Assembly: GCA_964394665.1 (NCBI GenBank)
Contig: CAYMYN010000001.1
Span: forward strand, 248,001-312,000
Direction of reading: 5' to 3'
DNA length: 64,000 nucleotides
Source of the DNA: CAYMYN01 sp964394665
GTDB taxonomy: Bacteria > Planctomycetota > UBA1135 > GCA-002686595
How positions within the stretch are numbered: position 1 is the stretch's first letter; the number at the start of each line of letters is the position of its first letter. Below are positions 1 to 8,600 of this stretch, one piece after another. A model generated the notes under the pieces. The model made no database searches. It had not been told where the DNA came from and was given only the letters and a program-made list of their open reading frames with translations. Both the position numbers and the translations under genes were made by a program.

Positions 1-1691
1 CGCGGAACCAGAGCTGGAAGTGGCGCGTCTCGCCGGAAACCCAACCACCGAGCGTGCCCAGACCCGGGCCCCAGGAGGCGGTTCCCTGGGCGTCGACGTT
101 GCGGACACCCAGCCGCTGGAGACTCCCGCCGACGCAGCGCAGGCCATCCCCGAAGTGGATGCCGCTGCCACCGTTCAGCGCGTTGACGCCGGCGAGGAGG
201 ACCCCCACCTGGCCGGAGGGCATGTTTTCGCCGCGCAGGACGAGGTCGTTCGCCGTCAGCGAGTCCGTGCCCTTCGCACGCAGACGCGCGCCGAGCCCGG
301 TCGAGTTGGCGCAGCCTCGCCCAGCGCCGCCGGCGTTGCCGCAGGGACAGGCGGTGCCGCTGCCATCGCCGAAACAGAAGTCCGAGCCCGGCCCGGTGTC
401 GCAGCCGCGCCAGGCGGCGATGGGGCTGTCGCCGGACGGAGAGCTGGTGAACTCGCCGCCCACGATCAGGCTCGCTGCGCCCGATCCGTCGTCGTACTCG
501 GTCAGGGCCCGAGGCGGTCCATTGAGTCCCGCGCCGAGCGCCGACCAGGCTGCTCCGTCCCACTTGGCGATCCGGTTGGCGGCCACGCCTCCGGCCGTCG
601 TGAAGATGCCGCCCGCGTACAGCGCTGGACCGCCGCCGCTGCCGTCATCGAAGACGCCGAGGGAGAGGACCGCCGTGTTCGGACCGGGAGCTCCAGGGAT
701 CGACCAGGCAACGCCGTCCCATCGGGCGAGCGTCGCGAAAGGCCATGAGCCCGGGATGTCGAGGGCGAACGCGCCGCCTGCGTAGAGCGCCGGACCGCTG
801 CCGTCGTCGAACACCTGGAGGGCCAGAGGACCGGACATGGGGTAGAAGCTCACCAGCCCGGCCCTGGCCCAGGCGGTTCCGTCCCAGCGCACCAGGGCTG
901 CGCCTTCAGGGCCCCCGAAGTGGATCTCGTCGCCCCCCACGTAGAGGGCGGGGCCGGAGCCGTCATCGAAAACGGCCGCGGTCAGTGCCAGGCCATTCAC
1001 GCCGGCCCCCACCTGCGACCAGGAGACGCCGTCCCACTTCGCGACGTTGTTCGCCGGCGGAGAGGAAGAGCTCGAGTGGGAGAACGTCCCCACGGCGAAG
1101 AGGGCGGGTCCGCCTCCCAAGCCGTCATCGTAGGTCACCAGTACCCGCACACTCGTGGAGGAGCTGGTGGTGATCCCGCCCCCCAGGGCTGACCAGGCCG
1201 TTCCATCCCAGCGCGCGACCTTGCCCACCGTCACTCCGCCCGCGATGACGAACTGGCCGCCGGCGTAGAGCGCCGGACCGGCCCCGGAGCCATCGTCGTG
1301 CACGACGAGCGTGTGAACCGTGCTGCTCATCCCGCTTCCCAGCGGAGACCAGGACGTCCCGTCCCACTTCGCGATCCGGTTCGCCGCGACGCCTCCGATG
1401 CTCGTGAAGCTCCCTCCGGCGTAGAGCGCGGGACCGCCTCCGCTGCCGTCGTCGTGGACCAGCAGCGCGAAGATACTCCCCGCGTTCGCGCCGAAGGTCG
1501 GAACCCAGTCGGGAATGCAGGTCGTGAGCTGCTGTGGCCCGCTGCCGCCCGAGTGCGAGCCCGCGGCCTGGCCCGGTGCGGGGGGAGCCGTGGAGGCCGC
1601 CGCCGTCAGCGCCGGTTGCAACGCTCCCGAGCTGGACGCCTGGGGCGCGGCGAGGGTGAGCAGGAGCTGGGGAAGGACCAGGGCGATCATG
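1..1691 (-). CDS. Secreted seven-repeat propeller-like protein, partial at window edge
   Basis: This reading frame starts at ATG 1691-1689 and runs off base 1, leaving about 563 residues without a stop codon. A short hydrophobic N-terminus suggests export. Seven repeats of about 50 residues follow, each with a core like FDDGSGPALYAGG and then IAKWDGTSWSPLG; seven such units would suit one seven-bladed beta-propeller (inference). The region after the repeats begins with FCFGDGSGTACPCGN and continues with GCANSTG, FGDGLRCVGG and HFQLWFR at the edge. It is the same C-terminal module found complete at 17065-18912 and 19798-22875. The 1025-residue protein at 19798-22875 is its clear paralogue. The function is unknown; the protein is probably extracellular or at the cell surface. 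Confidence 0.85.
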
Positions 1692-1978
1692 TCTGCACCT
1701 CATGGGGAAGGAGGATGAAGAGCGACTCGGGAACCGGGCCGACGAGCGGCGTGGCCCCCGCCACGCTTCCCCGCATCGGATCCCTGCTCCACGTAGAGAA
1801 CACCCGGGGCCGCGAACGGGAAAGGAACACTCGGGCTTTCTCGCCCCCACCCCGCTCGTAGGGCTCCCAGGGCCGGCCTCTCGCCCCAGAACCCCGAGGC
1901 CGTCCTCGGCGAGGTAGGCTCGCCACCCGCGCCCTGGCCAAGACCGCGCCGACTCGAAGGCGCCGACGATCGAACCCC

Positions 1979-3232
1979 ATGAAGGCTGCACACTGCCTCA
2001 TCCTCGCGTTTGCTCACCCAGGGAACTTCGCCTGTGCACACGTGCAAGAGGCGCGGGAGGAGGCCGGTCGCGGCGAGTTCGCGCTCGGTTTCGGCCGCGC
2101 GGTGTGCCTCGTGCCGAGCGCAAGCGACACCGGGATGCTGGCCTTCTTGGTCTCGGCCCCCGGTCGATTCGGTGGACAGGATCCCGGCGAGGTGTACATC
2201 TTCGAAGGTTCCCCGCCGCGTCGCACGCGGAGCTTCTCGGGGCGTGCCGGACAAGGGCTGGCGAAGGAGATCGAACTCGTAGTGATCGGTGGGGAGCCGG
2301 CGCTCTTGATGGCGTCGGACTTCGTTACTGGAGATGCGTTCCATTTTTACTCGCTGGCGGGCGAGTGGTCGTTCACCTTCCCGCAGAGGATGGGCCGGCC
2401 GGTACCCGTCGGGGACGTCGACGGTGACGGCTCCACGGACTTCTGCGTGCAAGGGGAGTCGGGGTCCCTTGCGCTCGTGGACTACCTCGGTAGAGCGCTG
2501 CCCTTCGAGATGGACCCAAGCTTGCGGGGCACCCTGCTGGGTCGAGTGCGAGCCTTCGACGCAAAGGACGCCGGACGGTTCCTGGTGTTGCTCGAGGGGC
2601 CGAAACCCAAGCTCGGCATCGCCCGCGTCGATGGTCCCGCGTTCGAGGCTGTCATCGACTGGGATGCACGTCCTCATGACTCCGGCTTCGACGACATTCG
2701 CGCCGTGATCGTCAGCAGCCCGATCGACCCCTCGCGCAGGCGCATCGCCATCGCCGACCGCTCGTGGGACTGGCCGTGGGGTCGTGTTGCCGTCGGCTCG
2801 TTCGATGCCGAGGGCTTCGAGCTGCACTACGAGTTGCACGACACGCTCCCGATCAGCCTCGGAGAACCAACCCGCGACCCTGGACCCGGAACCCTGCTGG
2901 GCTTCGACCTTTGCGCCGTGGCCGACTTGGACGGCGATGGCTGGCCGGACTTCGTCGCCAGTGCACCGGGCAGCCTCTCGCTGCCTGCCCTACATGCCTT
3001 CTCGTCGGGGCGAGCCAAGCTCCTGTGGAGCCGCGAGGAAAAGTCGCCCCCACTCTGGATGGGCGCGAGCATCGCCGTGATCCCCGACTACGACGGTGAT
3101 GGGCGCGCCGACATTCTCGTGGGCGGTGCCGAAGTCACCCCCGCGGGTCGTCGACGCAGGGAAGGCGGCGTCCGAGTCCACTCCTCGAGAACCGGCAAGG
3201 TTCTCTGGCGAGAGGTCGCCCACGGGATGTGA
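1979..3232 (+). CDS. FG-GAP/VCBS repeat exoprotein
   Basis: This is a 417-residue protein with a weakly hydrophobic N-terminus that could be a signal peptide. Three calcium-loop-like motifs are visible: DVDGDG at 146-151, DLDGDG at 316-321 and DYDGDG at 370-375, each followed by a short hydrophobic strand such as PDFVASAPG. This is the FG-GAP signature of integrin-alpha-type propellers. The gene is convergent with another FG-GAP-like gene at 3407-4753 and divergent from the repeat protein at 1-1691. No Shine-Dalgarno sequence is evident at ATG 1979, so the start is the first reasonable Met. No catalytic residues were recognised; a surface-structure or binding role is inferred. Confidence 0.85.
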   Translation: MKAAHCLILAFAHPGNFACAHVQEAREEAGRGEFALGFGRAVCLVPSASDTGMLAFLVSAPGRFGGQDPGEVYIFEGSPPRRTRSFSGRAGQGLAKEIELVVIGGEPALLMASDFVTGDAFHFYSLAGEWSFTFPQRMGRPVPVGDVDGDGSTDFCVQGESGSLALVDYLGRALPFEMDPSLRGTLLGRVRAFDAKDAGRFLVLLEGPKPKLGIARVDGPAFEAVIDWDARPHDSGFDDIRAVIVSSPIDPSRRRIAIADRSWDWPWGRVAVGSFDAEGFELHYELHDTLPISLGEPTRDPGPGTLLGFDLCAVADLDGDGWPDFVASAPGSLSLPALHAFSSGRAKLLWSREEKSPPLWMGASIAVIPDYDGDGRADILVGGAEVTPAGRRRREGGVRVHSSRTGKVLWREVAHGM

Positions 3233-3406
3233 GCCCTCCACACTCCGACCGGCTGCGACACCCCCGACGGTGGAGTTGGCGCGGTCCGGCGTGTGGGGCG
3301 AGAACCGGAGGCGACCTGGGGTTAGGCGAGAGCGTGCACGGAGCTGGGGCGGCTCGCAAGGTTGTTCACGAGGGTTGTCGAGCCCCGTGCTGATCACCAA
3401 CCCTGA

Positions 3407-4753
3407 TCATCTATTCAGCGCGGCCTTCACGGTCTCGAGGTTTTGGTGCCAGATCACTTTGCCGTCGCGGGCGCGCACTGCGGAGATCCACGGTGTATGC
3501 CCTGTCAGGTGATGGGCCGTGCCGCAGAGGAACCAGGCTTCGGCGCCCTCTCCGTCGAAGGCTTGGGTGCCGAGCACGCTACCAAAGTAGTAGTCACTAC
3601 GTTCGGCGAAGTCCGCCGAAGTTCTCCACAGCTTCGTGTAGTCGTTTGCGTCGAAGCCGTAGATGTAGGCGGTAAAGGCTTCTTCGGGACACGCGAGGAC
3701 GAGAATGGGCGAGTCGTCCTGCGGACGCATGGAGGCGATGCCCAGCATCGCACTCACATGCCCGCCAACGCGCTGAAGGTCAGGCCCTTCCAACCCGCGC
3801 AACGCGACAGGATGGAATTGCCACTCACCTCCATGCACCGGGACAGTCACCTCATAGAGTGAGACTGCATCCACGTGGGGAGCTTGAAAGCCGCCCCAGT
3901 GGCGAGGCAGGGTACTGGCGAGGAAGCTCGAGCCCGGTTCGCCCGGAAGTAGGGTGATCGCCCCGCCGAAGTGCGGCCCCAACGATTTGGAGGTCAGCGT
4001 GTGCACGATCTCGCCGTCACGTAACCGGATCAACTCGACGCGGCCCAGCGCGTCCGAAGTGCCGATCGCCGGGGATCCGCACAGGAGGAGCGCACCATCG
4101 TCGCCATGAGGCTCGAGGATCTCCAGCGTCTCAGCGGACGCGAGGCCGGGCCCTCCCACGACAACCTCTCGAACGACTCCCTCGGACCTCAATGAGACGA
4201 ACAACAGCACAGCCCCCCCAGGGTAGCGGGCGTGACGGATCAGGAGATCCGCCTGGCCGTCAGGGTCGCTCGGTAGGAACAATGCCCGAGTCGCACTCCC
4301 CCGCTTTACAACCGGAACGAGCATCCTCTGCTCCAAGCGCAACCCTGTTGACAGATCCAGGAAGTCGATCTGGATCGTCTCGCGTGTGCCTGGCCCTTGC
4401 GATAACACCACGACATCTCCGAAGCGCGATCGGAATGCTGGGGGGACCGCCGCCATCGATGAACCCAATTGCAGCACGTCCGCAGGGGATACGAATCGTC
4501 TCAACCCTTCGCCCGTGGCCCCGGACAACAAGTAGACGGCACCCTTGGACCGCTCCGATTCCGCTGAAGCCCGCTCGGTCGGCTCGGCGACCAGCACATC
4601 CTCGATTCCGTCGCCGTCGACGTCAGGCACGATGCAGTGGCTTCGACCGAACTGCGGTAGGGCGACGGTGTGTCGCACAGCTTGCTGGGGTTCGGAGATC
4701 CATCCCCCGGAGGGCGGATAGACGAGCCACAGCAGGGCTGCGAGCATCGGCAT
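3407..4753 (-). CDS. FG-GAP-like secreted protein
   Basis: The protein has 448 residues from ATG 4753. This start is preferred over upstream in-frame codons at 4855 and 4786 because GGAGG lies about 10 bases before it and a hydrophobic signal-like stretch (MPMLAALLWLVY) follows directly. Near the N-terminus is VPDVDGDGIEDVLVAEP, a good FG-GAP loop; later blades are degenerate. The C-terminus has the motif RARDGKVIWHQNLE, resembling the RTGKVLWREVAHGM end of the protein at 1979-3232. The two convergent genes therefore probably share a fold. The function is unknown. Confidence 0.8.
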   Translation of the reverse strand: MPMLAALLWLVYPPSGGWISEPQQAVRHTVALPQFGRSHCIVPDVDGDGIEDVLVAEPTERASAESERSKGAVYLLSGATGEGLRRFVSPADVLQLGSSMAAVPPAFRSRFGDVVVLSQGPGTRETIQIDFLDLSTGLRLEQRMLVPVVKRGSATRALFLPSDPDGQADLLIRHARYPGGAVLLFVSLRSEGVVREVVVGGPGLASAETLEILEPHGDDGALLLCGSPAIGTSDALGRVELIRLRDGEIVHTLTSKSLGPHFGGAITLLPGEPGSSFLASTLPRHWGGFQAPHVDAVSLYEVTVPVHGGEWQFHPVALRGLEGPDLQRVGGHVSAMLGIASMRPQDDSPILVLACPEEAFTAYIYGFDANDYTKLWRTSADFAERSDYYFGSVLGTQAFDGEGAEAWFLCGTAHHLTGHTPWISAVRARDGKVIWHQNLETVKAALNR

Positions 4754-5203
4754 AGGCCCGCCACCTCCGGAAGCAAATTGGAACATCTGGGCAGCGGAAC
4801 CCACGTGCAGCGCGAAGTTCCGCCAGGCGAGTTGATGGGCTCGCCTGGTGGGCAAACCCGGCGATCGCAGCCGACGAGAACCGGGCCTGGACGGCTCGGC
4901 ATCCTGCCGGTGGCCAAGAGCACGAAGTCGTGTTGCACCCGGACTGAAGGGCCTGGGCAGTGGCAGGGCATCGGCACTTCGCGTACGCTGGGTGCGGCGG
5001 TCTCCGCAGAGGCGCGAAGGAAGGGAGGCTCGGGGGCCCCCGGGATCCGCCAGCCCGGTCGGGGCCTAGCGAGCCCCTCCGATCGAGACAGGCTGGAGCC
5101 CCGAACGCACGAACTCGGGTCGACCGAGTTCACGACAACCCAAACCCGCTTCGTCCGCGGACGACGATGCGGAGAGCCCCGAGCTCCAGGTCCCAAGTTG
5201 CCC
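4754..5203. other. 450-bp divergent intergenic region
   Basis: This region lies between the FG-GAP gene (minus) and the membrane protein gene (plus). A plus-strand frame stays open through it, but its Arg/Gly/Pro-rich translation looks like GC-rich noise. No promoter, operator or RNA could be assigned by eye. Confidence 0.4.
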
Positions 5204-6397
5204 ATGCGCTCCCATGCCACCCGACGCGGCGCTCCGCATTGGATCTTCTGGCCGGCGCTCGTGGCCTGCGCGGCGCTCGTGCTCTTCGGCCTCGAGGCCT
5301 GGACCTGGCACCGCTGGCCCGCGGGCTGGCCAGGGCCGGTGGAGGGAGCGCCGAGCGGCGTGGGGCTCACGTCCGCGCCCGCAATCGTGTTCGTGGCGTC
5401 GCTCGCCGCGTGCGTGTTCGCGATCGCGCGTTGGGAACGGGCGCTGGAGCACCGCCATGAGCCGATCGCGCTCGTCGCGCTCGGTCTGCTCGGCTTGGGC
5501 CAGCTCCTCATCGTGCAGGCCGCGCTCGCCGGAGCGCGGGCCGGCGCGCCGTTCCCGGGTCTGGCGGCGATCGATCAGGCACGCTGGATCCTGGTCGGCG
5601 CCGCATCCCTCGGGGCGCTCGCGCTGCTGCGCATCGCGCGCTCGCGGCCACGAAAACGCGGCGCGCTCTTCGCGATCGCCGCCCTGATCGGCGCGCCGAG
5701 CACGCTGCCGGTCCTCGGCTTGCTGGATGCCGAACCGTCCGAGGCGCGCATCGCTGCCGAGCTCGAGCTCGCGAGCAGCCCCCATGCTTCCATCGGGTTC
5801 CTCGACCCGCTCGCAGACCCATCGCCGGTCCTGGACGTGCTCGCGAACGGCGAGCTCCGGCTGGCGCGCTCGCTCGACGGGACGCCGCAGCGCTTCGACG
5901 ACGCGCGGGCGCTGCGCGACACCCTGCAACGCTTCGCGGAGGAGCTGCCGCAGCTCCACGGCGCGCCCGACGCCCACCTGATCCTGCGCGTCGACCGCGG
6001 CGCGGAGTATCGCCACGCGAGCGAGGCCCTGCGCATCGCGAGCGAAGTGCGCCTCTGGCAGGTGTCCGTCGCCATCCTGCGCTCGGGGCACGGAATCCAC
6101 GGTCGAATCATGCTCTTCCTGCCGCTCCCGGCCGACGCCGGGTCGACCCCCGAGCCCGACGCACCGCGCACGCTGCGCCTCGCCGAGCAGGCTGGCGAGC
6201 CGCGCTTCGAGTGGGATGGCGAGTGGATCGATCTGGACGCCGCCGTCGATCGAGCGCGCGGGCTGACCGAGACCCTGCGCCTCGTGCCCGACGGAAACGT
6301 CCCTTGGGAGTGGATCGTGCAGGCGCTGCCCGAGCTCACCGACCCCGCCGGCGTGCAGGCCTTCGCCACGGCCTTCGAGCTCGAACCGCGCCGCTGA
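5204..6397 (+). CDS. Polytopic membrane protein with ExbD/TolR-like C-terminal segment
   Basis: The start at ATG 5204 gives 397 residues; the frame is open further upstream, but that extension has noise-like composition. About five hydrophobic segments lie in the first 175 residues (near 14-33, 58-77, 88-108, 127-145 and 153-173). The soluble remainder contains LILRVDRGAEYRHASEALR near residues 259-280, followed by a beta-strand-like stretch. This resembles the ExbD/TolR periplasmic pattern of a strand, an Asp and a helix. True ExbD has a single TM helix, so the assignment is tentative. No ExbB/TolQ partner gene is adjacent. Alternatively it is an unrelated membrane protein of unknown role. 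Confidence 0.7.
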   Translation: MRSHATRRGAPHWIFWPALVACAALVLFGLEAWTWHRWPAGWPGPVEGAPSGVGLTSAPAIVFVASLAACVFAIARWERALEHRHEPIALVALGLLGLGQLLIVQAALAGARAGAPFPGLAAIDQARWILVGAASLGALALLRIARSRPRKRGALFAIAALIGAPSTLPVLGLLDAEPSEARIAAELELASSPHASIGFLDPLADPSPVLDVLANGELRLARSLDGTPQRFDDARALRDTLQRFAEELPQLHGAPDAHLILRVDRGAEYRHASEALRIASEVRLWQVSVAILRSGHGIHGRIMLFLPLPADAGSTPEPDAPRTLRLAEQAGEPRFEWDGEWIDLDAAVDRARGLTETLRLVPDGNVPWEWIVQALPELTDPAGVQAFATAFELEPRR

Positions 6398-6408
6398 GGC
6401 GGTCGGCC

Positions 6409-6430
6409 TCAGGGCGGGCCTGCACCCTGA
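6409..6430. terminator. Candidate hairpin after membrane protein gene
   Basis: TCAGGG (6409-6414) and CCCTGA (6425-6430) form a 6-bp stem with a 10-nt loop, 11 bases after the stop at 6397. The site lies between convergent genes. No T tract follows. Confidence 0.35.
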
Positions 6431-6468
6431 CCACCGAGGGTCGGCGCTCCCCGCGGAACGGGACCGCT

Positions 6469-7116
6469 TCAGCCCCTCTTCTTCGGGGCCGGCTGGTACT
6501 TCCAGTTGCGCGACTTGCCCTGCGCCATCCACTCCACGGCTTGCTCGAGGCGTCTTTGGCGCGTCTCCGGGCGCTTGGCCTCGGTGATCCACTCGACGTA
6601 CTCGCGCTTGTGGCTGGGCGGGAAGGCACCGTAGGTCGCGCGTGCCGCGGGGTTCCGGGCCAGGGCCGTGAGCAGGTCGGAGGGGGCCTTGGGCGCGGGC
6701 CGGGCGGCCTTCTTCGCGGCCTTCGCGCCGGGGCCCGCGTCGGTCGCGCAGCCCCGCGGGCCGGCTGCGTCGAGCGCGATGGCCGCCTTCACGTACGCGA
6801 CGAGCACCTTCTTGGGCGGCAACTCGGCGAGCGAGCGCACCTTCGTCGCGCACATCTCCGAGTCCCCGACCCCGCGGAAGAGACCCGCCGGGTCGTCCAG
6901 CTCCTTGCCGCGCCAGAAACCCAGGCTGACGTGTTGCTTGAAGGCCGCCATGCCGCCCAGGAGCCCGCTCCGCACGAAGTAGGGCATGCGCCACTTGATC
7001 GCCTCCTCGACGTCCGCTCCAGCGGCGTGGAAGGCCTCGCGGATGCGCTCCAGGATCGGGCGCGCGAACTCGGGGGCCTGGGCGATGTAGGCGTCGACCT
7101 CGGGGATGCGGCGCAT
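6469..7116 (-). CDS. YdeI/OmpD-associated (DUF1801-type) family protein
   Basis: This is a 215-residue soluble protein. The N-terminal half, including AIKWRMPYFVRSGLLGGMAA and ELPPKKVLVAYVKAAIALD, matches the DUF1801/YdeI pattern. An Ala/Lys-rich linker leads to a C-terminal helical segment (FPPSHKREYVEWITEAKRPE) typical of YdeI-type proteins. The family's biochemical role is poorly defined; in enterobacteria YdeI-like proteins have been linked to peptide or stress resistance. The gene starts 19 bases after the FKBP gene at 7136-8404, so the two are probably co-transcribed. Confidence 0.85.
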   Translation of the reverse strand: MRRIPEVDAYIAQAPEFARPILERIREAFHAAGADVEEAIKWRMPYFVRSGLLGGMAAFKQHVSLGFWRGKELDDPAGLFRGVGDSEMCATKVRSLAELPPKKVLVAYVKAAIALDAAGPRGCATDAGPGAKAAKKAARPAPKAPSDLLTALARNPAARATYGAFPPSHKREYVEWITEAKRPETRQRRLEQAVEWMAQGKSRNWKYQPAPKKRG

Positions 7117-7135
7117 GGCTCGTGGGGAACTCGAC

Positions 7136-8404
7136 TCAGCCCTGGAACTGCACCAGCTCCACGGCGAAGACCAACGTGGCGTCGGGCGGGATCACCGGGG
7201 GCGAGCCGGCCTTGCCGTAGCCGAGAGCGGGCGGGACCACGAGCAGGATCTGGCCGCCGTCGCCCACGAGCTGCAAACCCTCGGTCCAGCCGCCGATCAC
7301 GCCGCTCAAGGGGAAGGTCGCCAGCTCACCGCGGTCGTAGGAGCCGTCGAACGGCGTGCCGTCGGTAAGCCAGCCTTGATAGTGCACCGCGACCTGCGAG
7401 CGCGCGCTCGGCTTCTTGCCCGAGCCTTCGCGCAGGATGCGGTACCGCAGGCCGCTGGCGGTCGTCGTCAGCTCCTCGTCCTTGGGCATCGAGAAGGTCG
7501 GCTTGGTGAAGGCGAGCGCGGTCGTGAGCTCGAGTTGCCAGAGCGTCGGCTCGCTGGGATCGAACCCGGGCGGCGCCTGGCCCGTGAAGCCCAGCTCCGG
7601 CGGGACTTGCAGCAGCACACGATCGCCCTCGCGCAGGAAGCCGATCGCCTCCTGCATGAAAGCCAGGGGCATGCGCTCGGTCGGCGCGAGCAGCGGTTGG
7701 CCGTCCATGCTCGAGCACAGGACCGGCTTGCCCTGCGGGTCGTAGAGCGCGTACTCGAGCTTTACCAGGCTCGCTTCCCGGGCCGGTCGGCCCTCGCCGC
7801 GCGCGAGATATCGGAAGCGCAGGCCCGACTCGCCGCGCTCGACGTGCTGTTCGTCGTCCCAGGCGACGTACGGCATGGCGCGCGCGACGATGCCGAGCAG
7901 CTCGACCTCGAACACGAGGTCCGCCCGCGGCGGGATCACCGGCGGACGCCCCTCTTCGCCGTAGGCGAGCGCGAAAGGGATGGTGAACTTGTAGCGCGCG
8001 CCGGGGGTCATCAGGCACACGCCCTCGTTCCAACCCTCGATCACCTGCCCCAGGCCGAACTCGGCCGGCTCGCCGCGTTTCACCGACGAGTCGAACAGCT
8101 TGCCGTCGGTGGTCCAGCCGCTGTAGTGCACGCGCACCCGGTCGCCGAAGCGCGGACCGTCCGACCCGTCACCGGCCTTCAGCACGCTGTACTTCAGGCC
8201 GCTCGCGGTGGTCTGGATCTCGGTGTCCTCGGGCATCACGGGGTCCTCGGGGCTCGGCGGAGGTTGCGCGGGTGCCTGGGCCTGCGGTGCAGGCTGTGCG
8301 GCCTCCACGGGGCGCGCGGGGAGTTCGGGTTCCGAAGGAGCGCAGGATCCCACCGAGAAGGCGAGCAACCCCGCGAGTGTCAGAGGAAAGGCGGCGAGGT
8401 GCAT
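7136..8404 (-). CDS. Lipoprotein with three FKBP-type peptidyl-prolyl isomerase domains
   Basis: Translation from ATG 8404 gives 422 residues. Upstream in-frame codons are rejected because this Met opens a lipoprotein signal peptide with lipobox VGSC (Cys21). A Pro/Ala-rich linker (about 22-60) leads to FKBP domain 1 (about 66-172, VRVHYSGWTTDGKLFDSS, VIEGWNEG, FALAYG, IPP). A diverged middle domain (about 193-300, VPPELGFTGQAPPGF) and domain 3 (about 312-420, VAVHYQGWLTDGTPFDGS, VIGGWTEG, PALGYG) follow. FKBPs catalyse cis-trans isomerisation of X-Pro bonds and act as chaperones; the lipobox places this one in the cell envelope. The middle domain lacks the usual GW-D-FD core and is probably inactive. 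Confidence 0.92.
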   Translation of the reverse strand: MHLAAFPLTLAGLLAFSVGSCAPSEPELPARPVEAAQPAPQAQAPAQPPPSPEDPVMPEDTEIQTTASGLKYSVLKAGDGSDGPRFGDRVRVHYSGWTTDGKLFDSSVKRGEPAEFGLGQVIEGWNEGVCLMTPGARYKFTIPFALAYGEEGRPPVIPPRADLVFEVELLGIVARAMPYVAWDDEQHVERGESGLRFRYLARGEGRPAREASLVKLEYALYDPQGKPVLCSSMDGQPLLAPTERMPLAFMQEAIGFLREGDRVLLQVPPELGFTGQAPPGFDPSEPTLWQLELTTALAFTKPTFSMPKDEELTTTASGLRYRILREGSGKKPSARSQVAVHYQGWLTDGTPFDGSYDRGELATFPLSGVIGGWTEGLQLVGDGGQILLVVPPALGYGKAGSPPVIPPDATLVFAVELVQFQG

Positions 8405-8600
8405 GGGCGGGTGGGTCGGGGCACAGGGAACGGAACGGAAGGGCGGAGAAGCTAACGCACCGGAACACCCGCGACCACCGGAGGGCTGAAAAGGAAGCCT
8501 TGGGAGGCCTTGAGCACCCGAGCAGACCGCGGTCGTTGGTTCGTCACCCGCCCCGGTGTCTTGGGCGGGCGATATGCTCTTCCGTCCCCCGCGCGCTCCC

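Noticed and set aside
3337..3398. Imperfect inverted repeat (GCACGG...CCGTGC) between convergent FG-GAP genes
   Set aside because: The long asymmetric loop and bulges make a functional terminator unconvincing by eye.
5066..6994. 642-residue open frame on the minus strand
   Set aside because: It covers the membrane protein gene and part of the YdeI-like gene in a noise-like frame with no domain.
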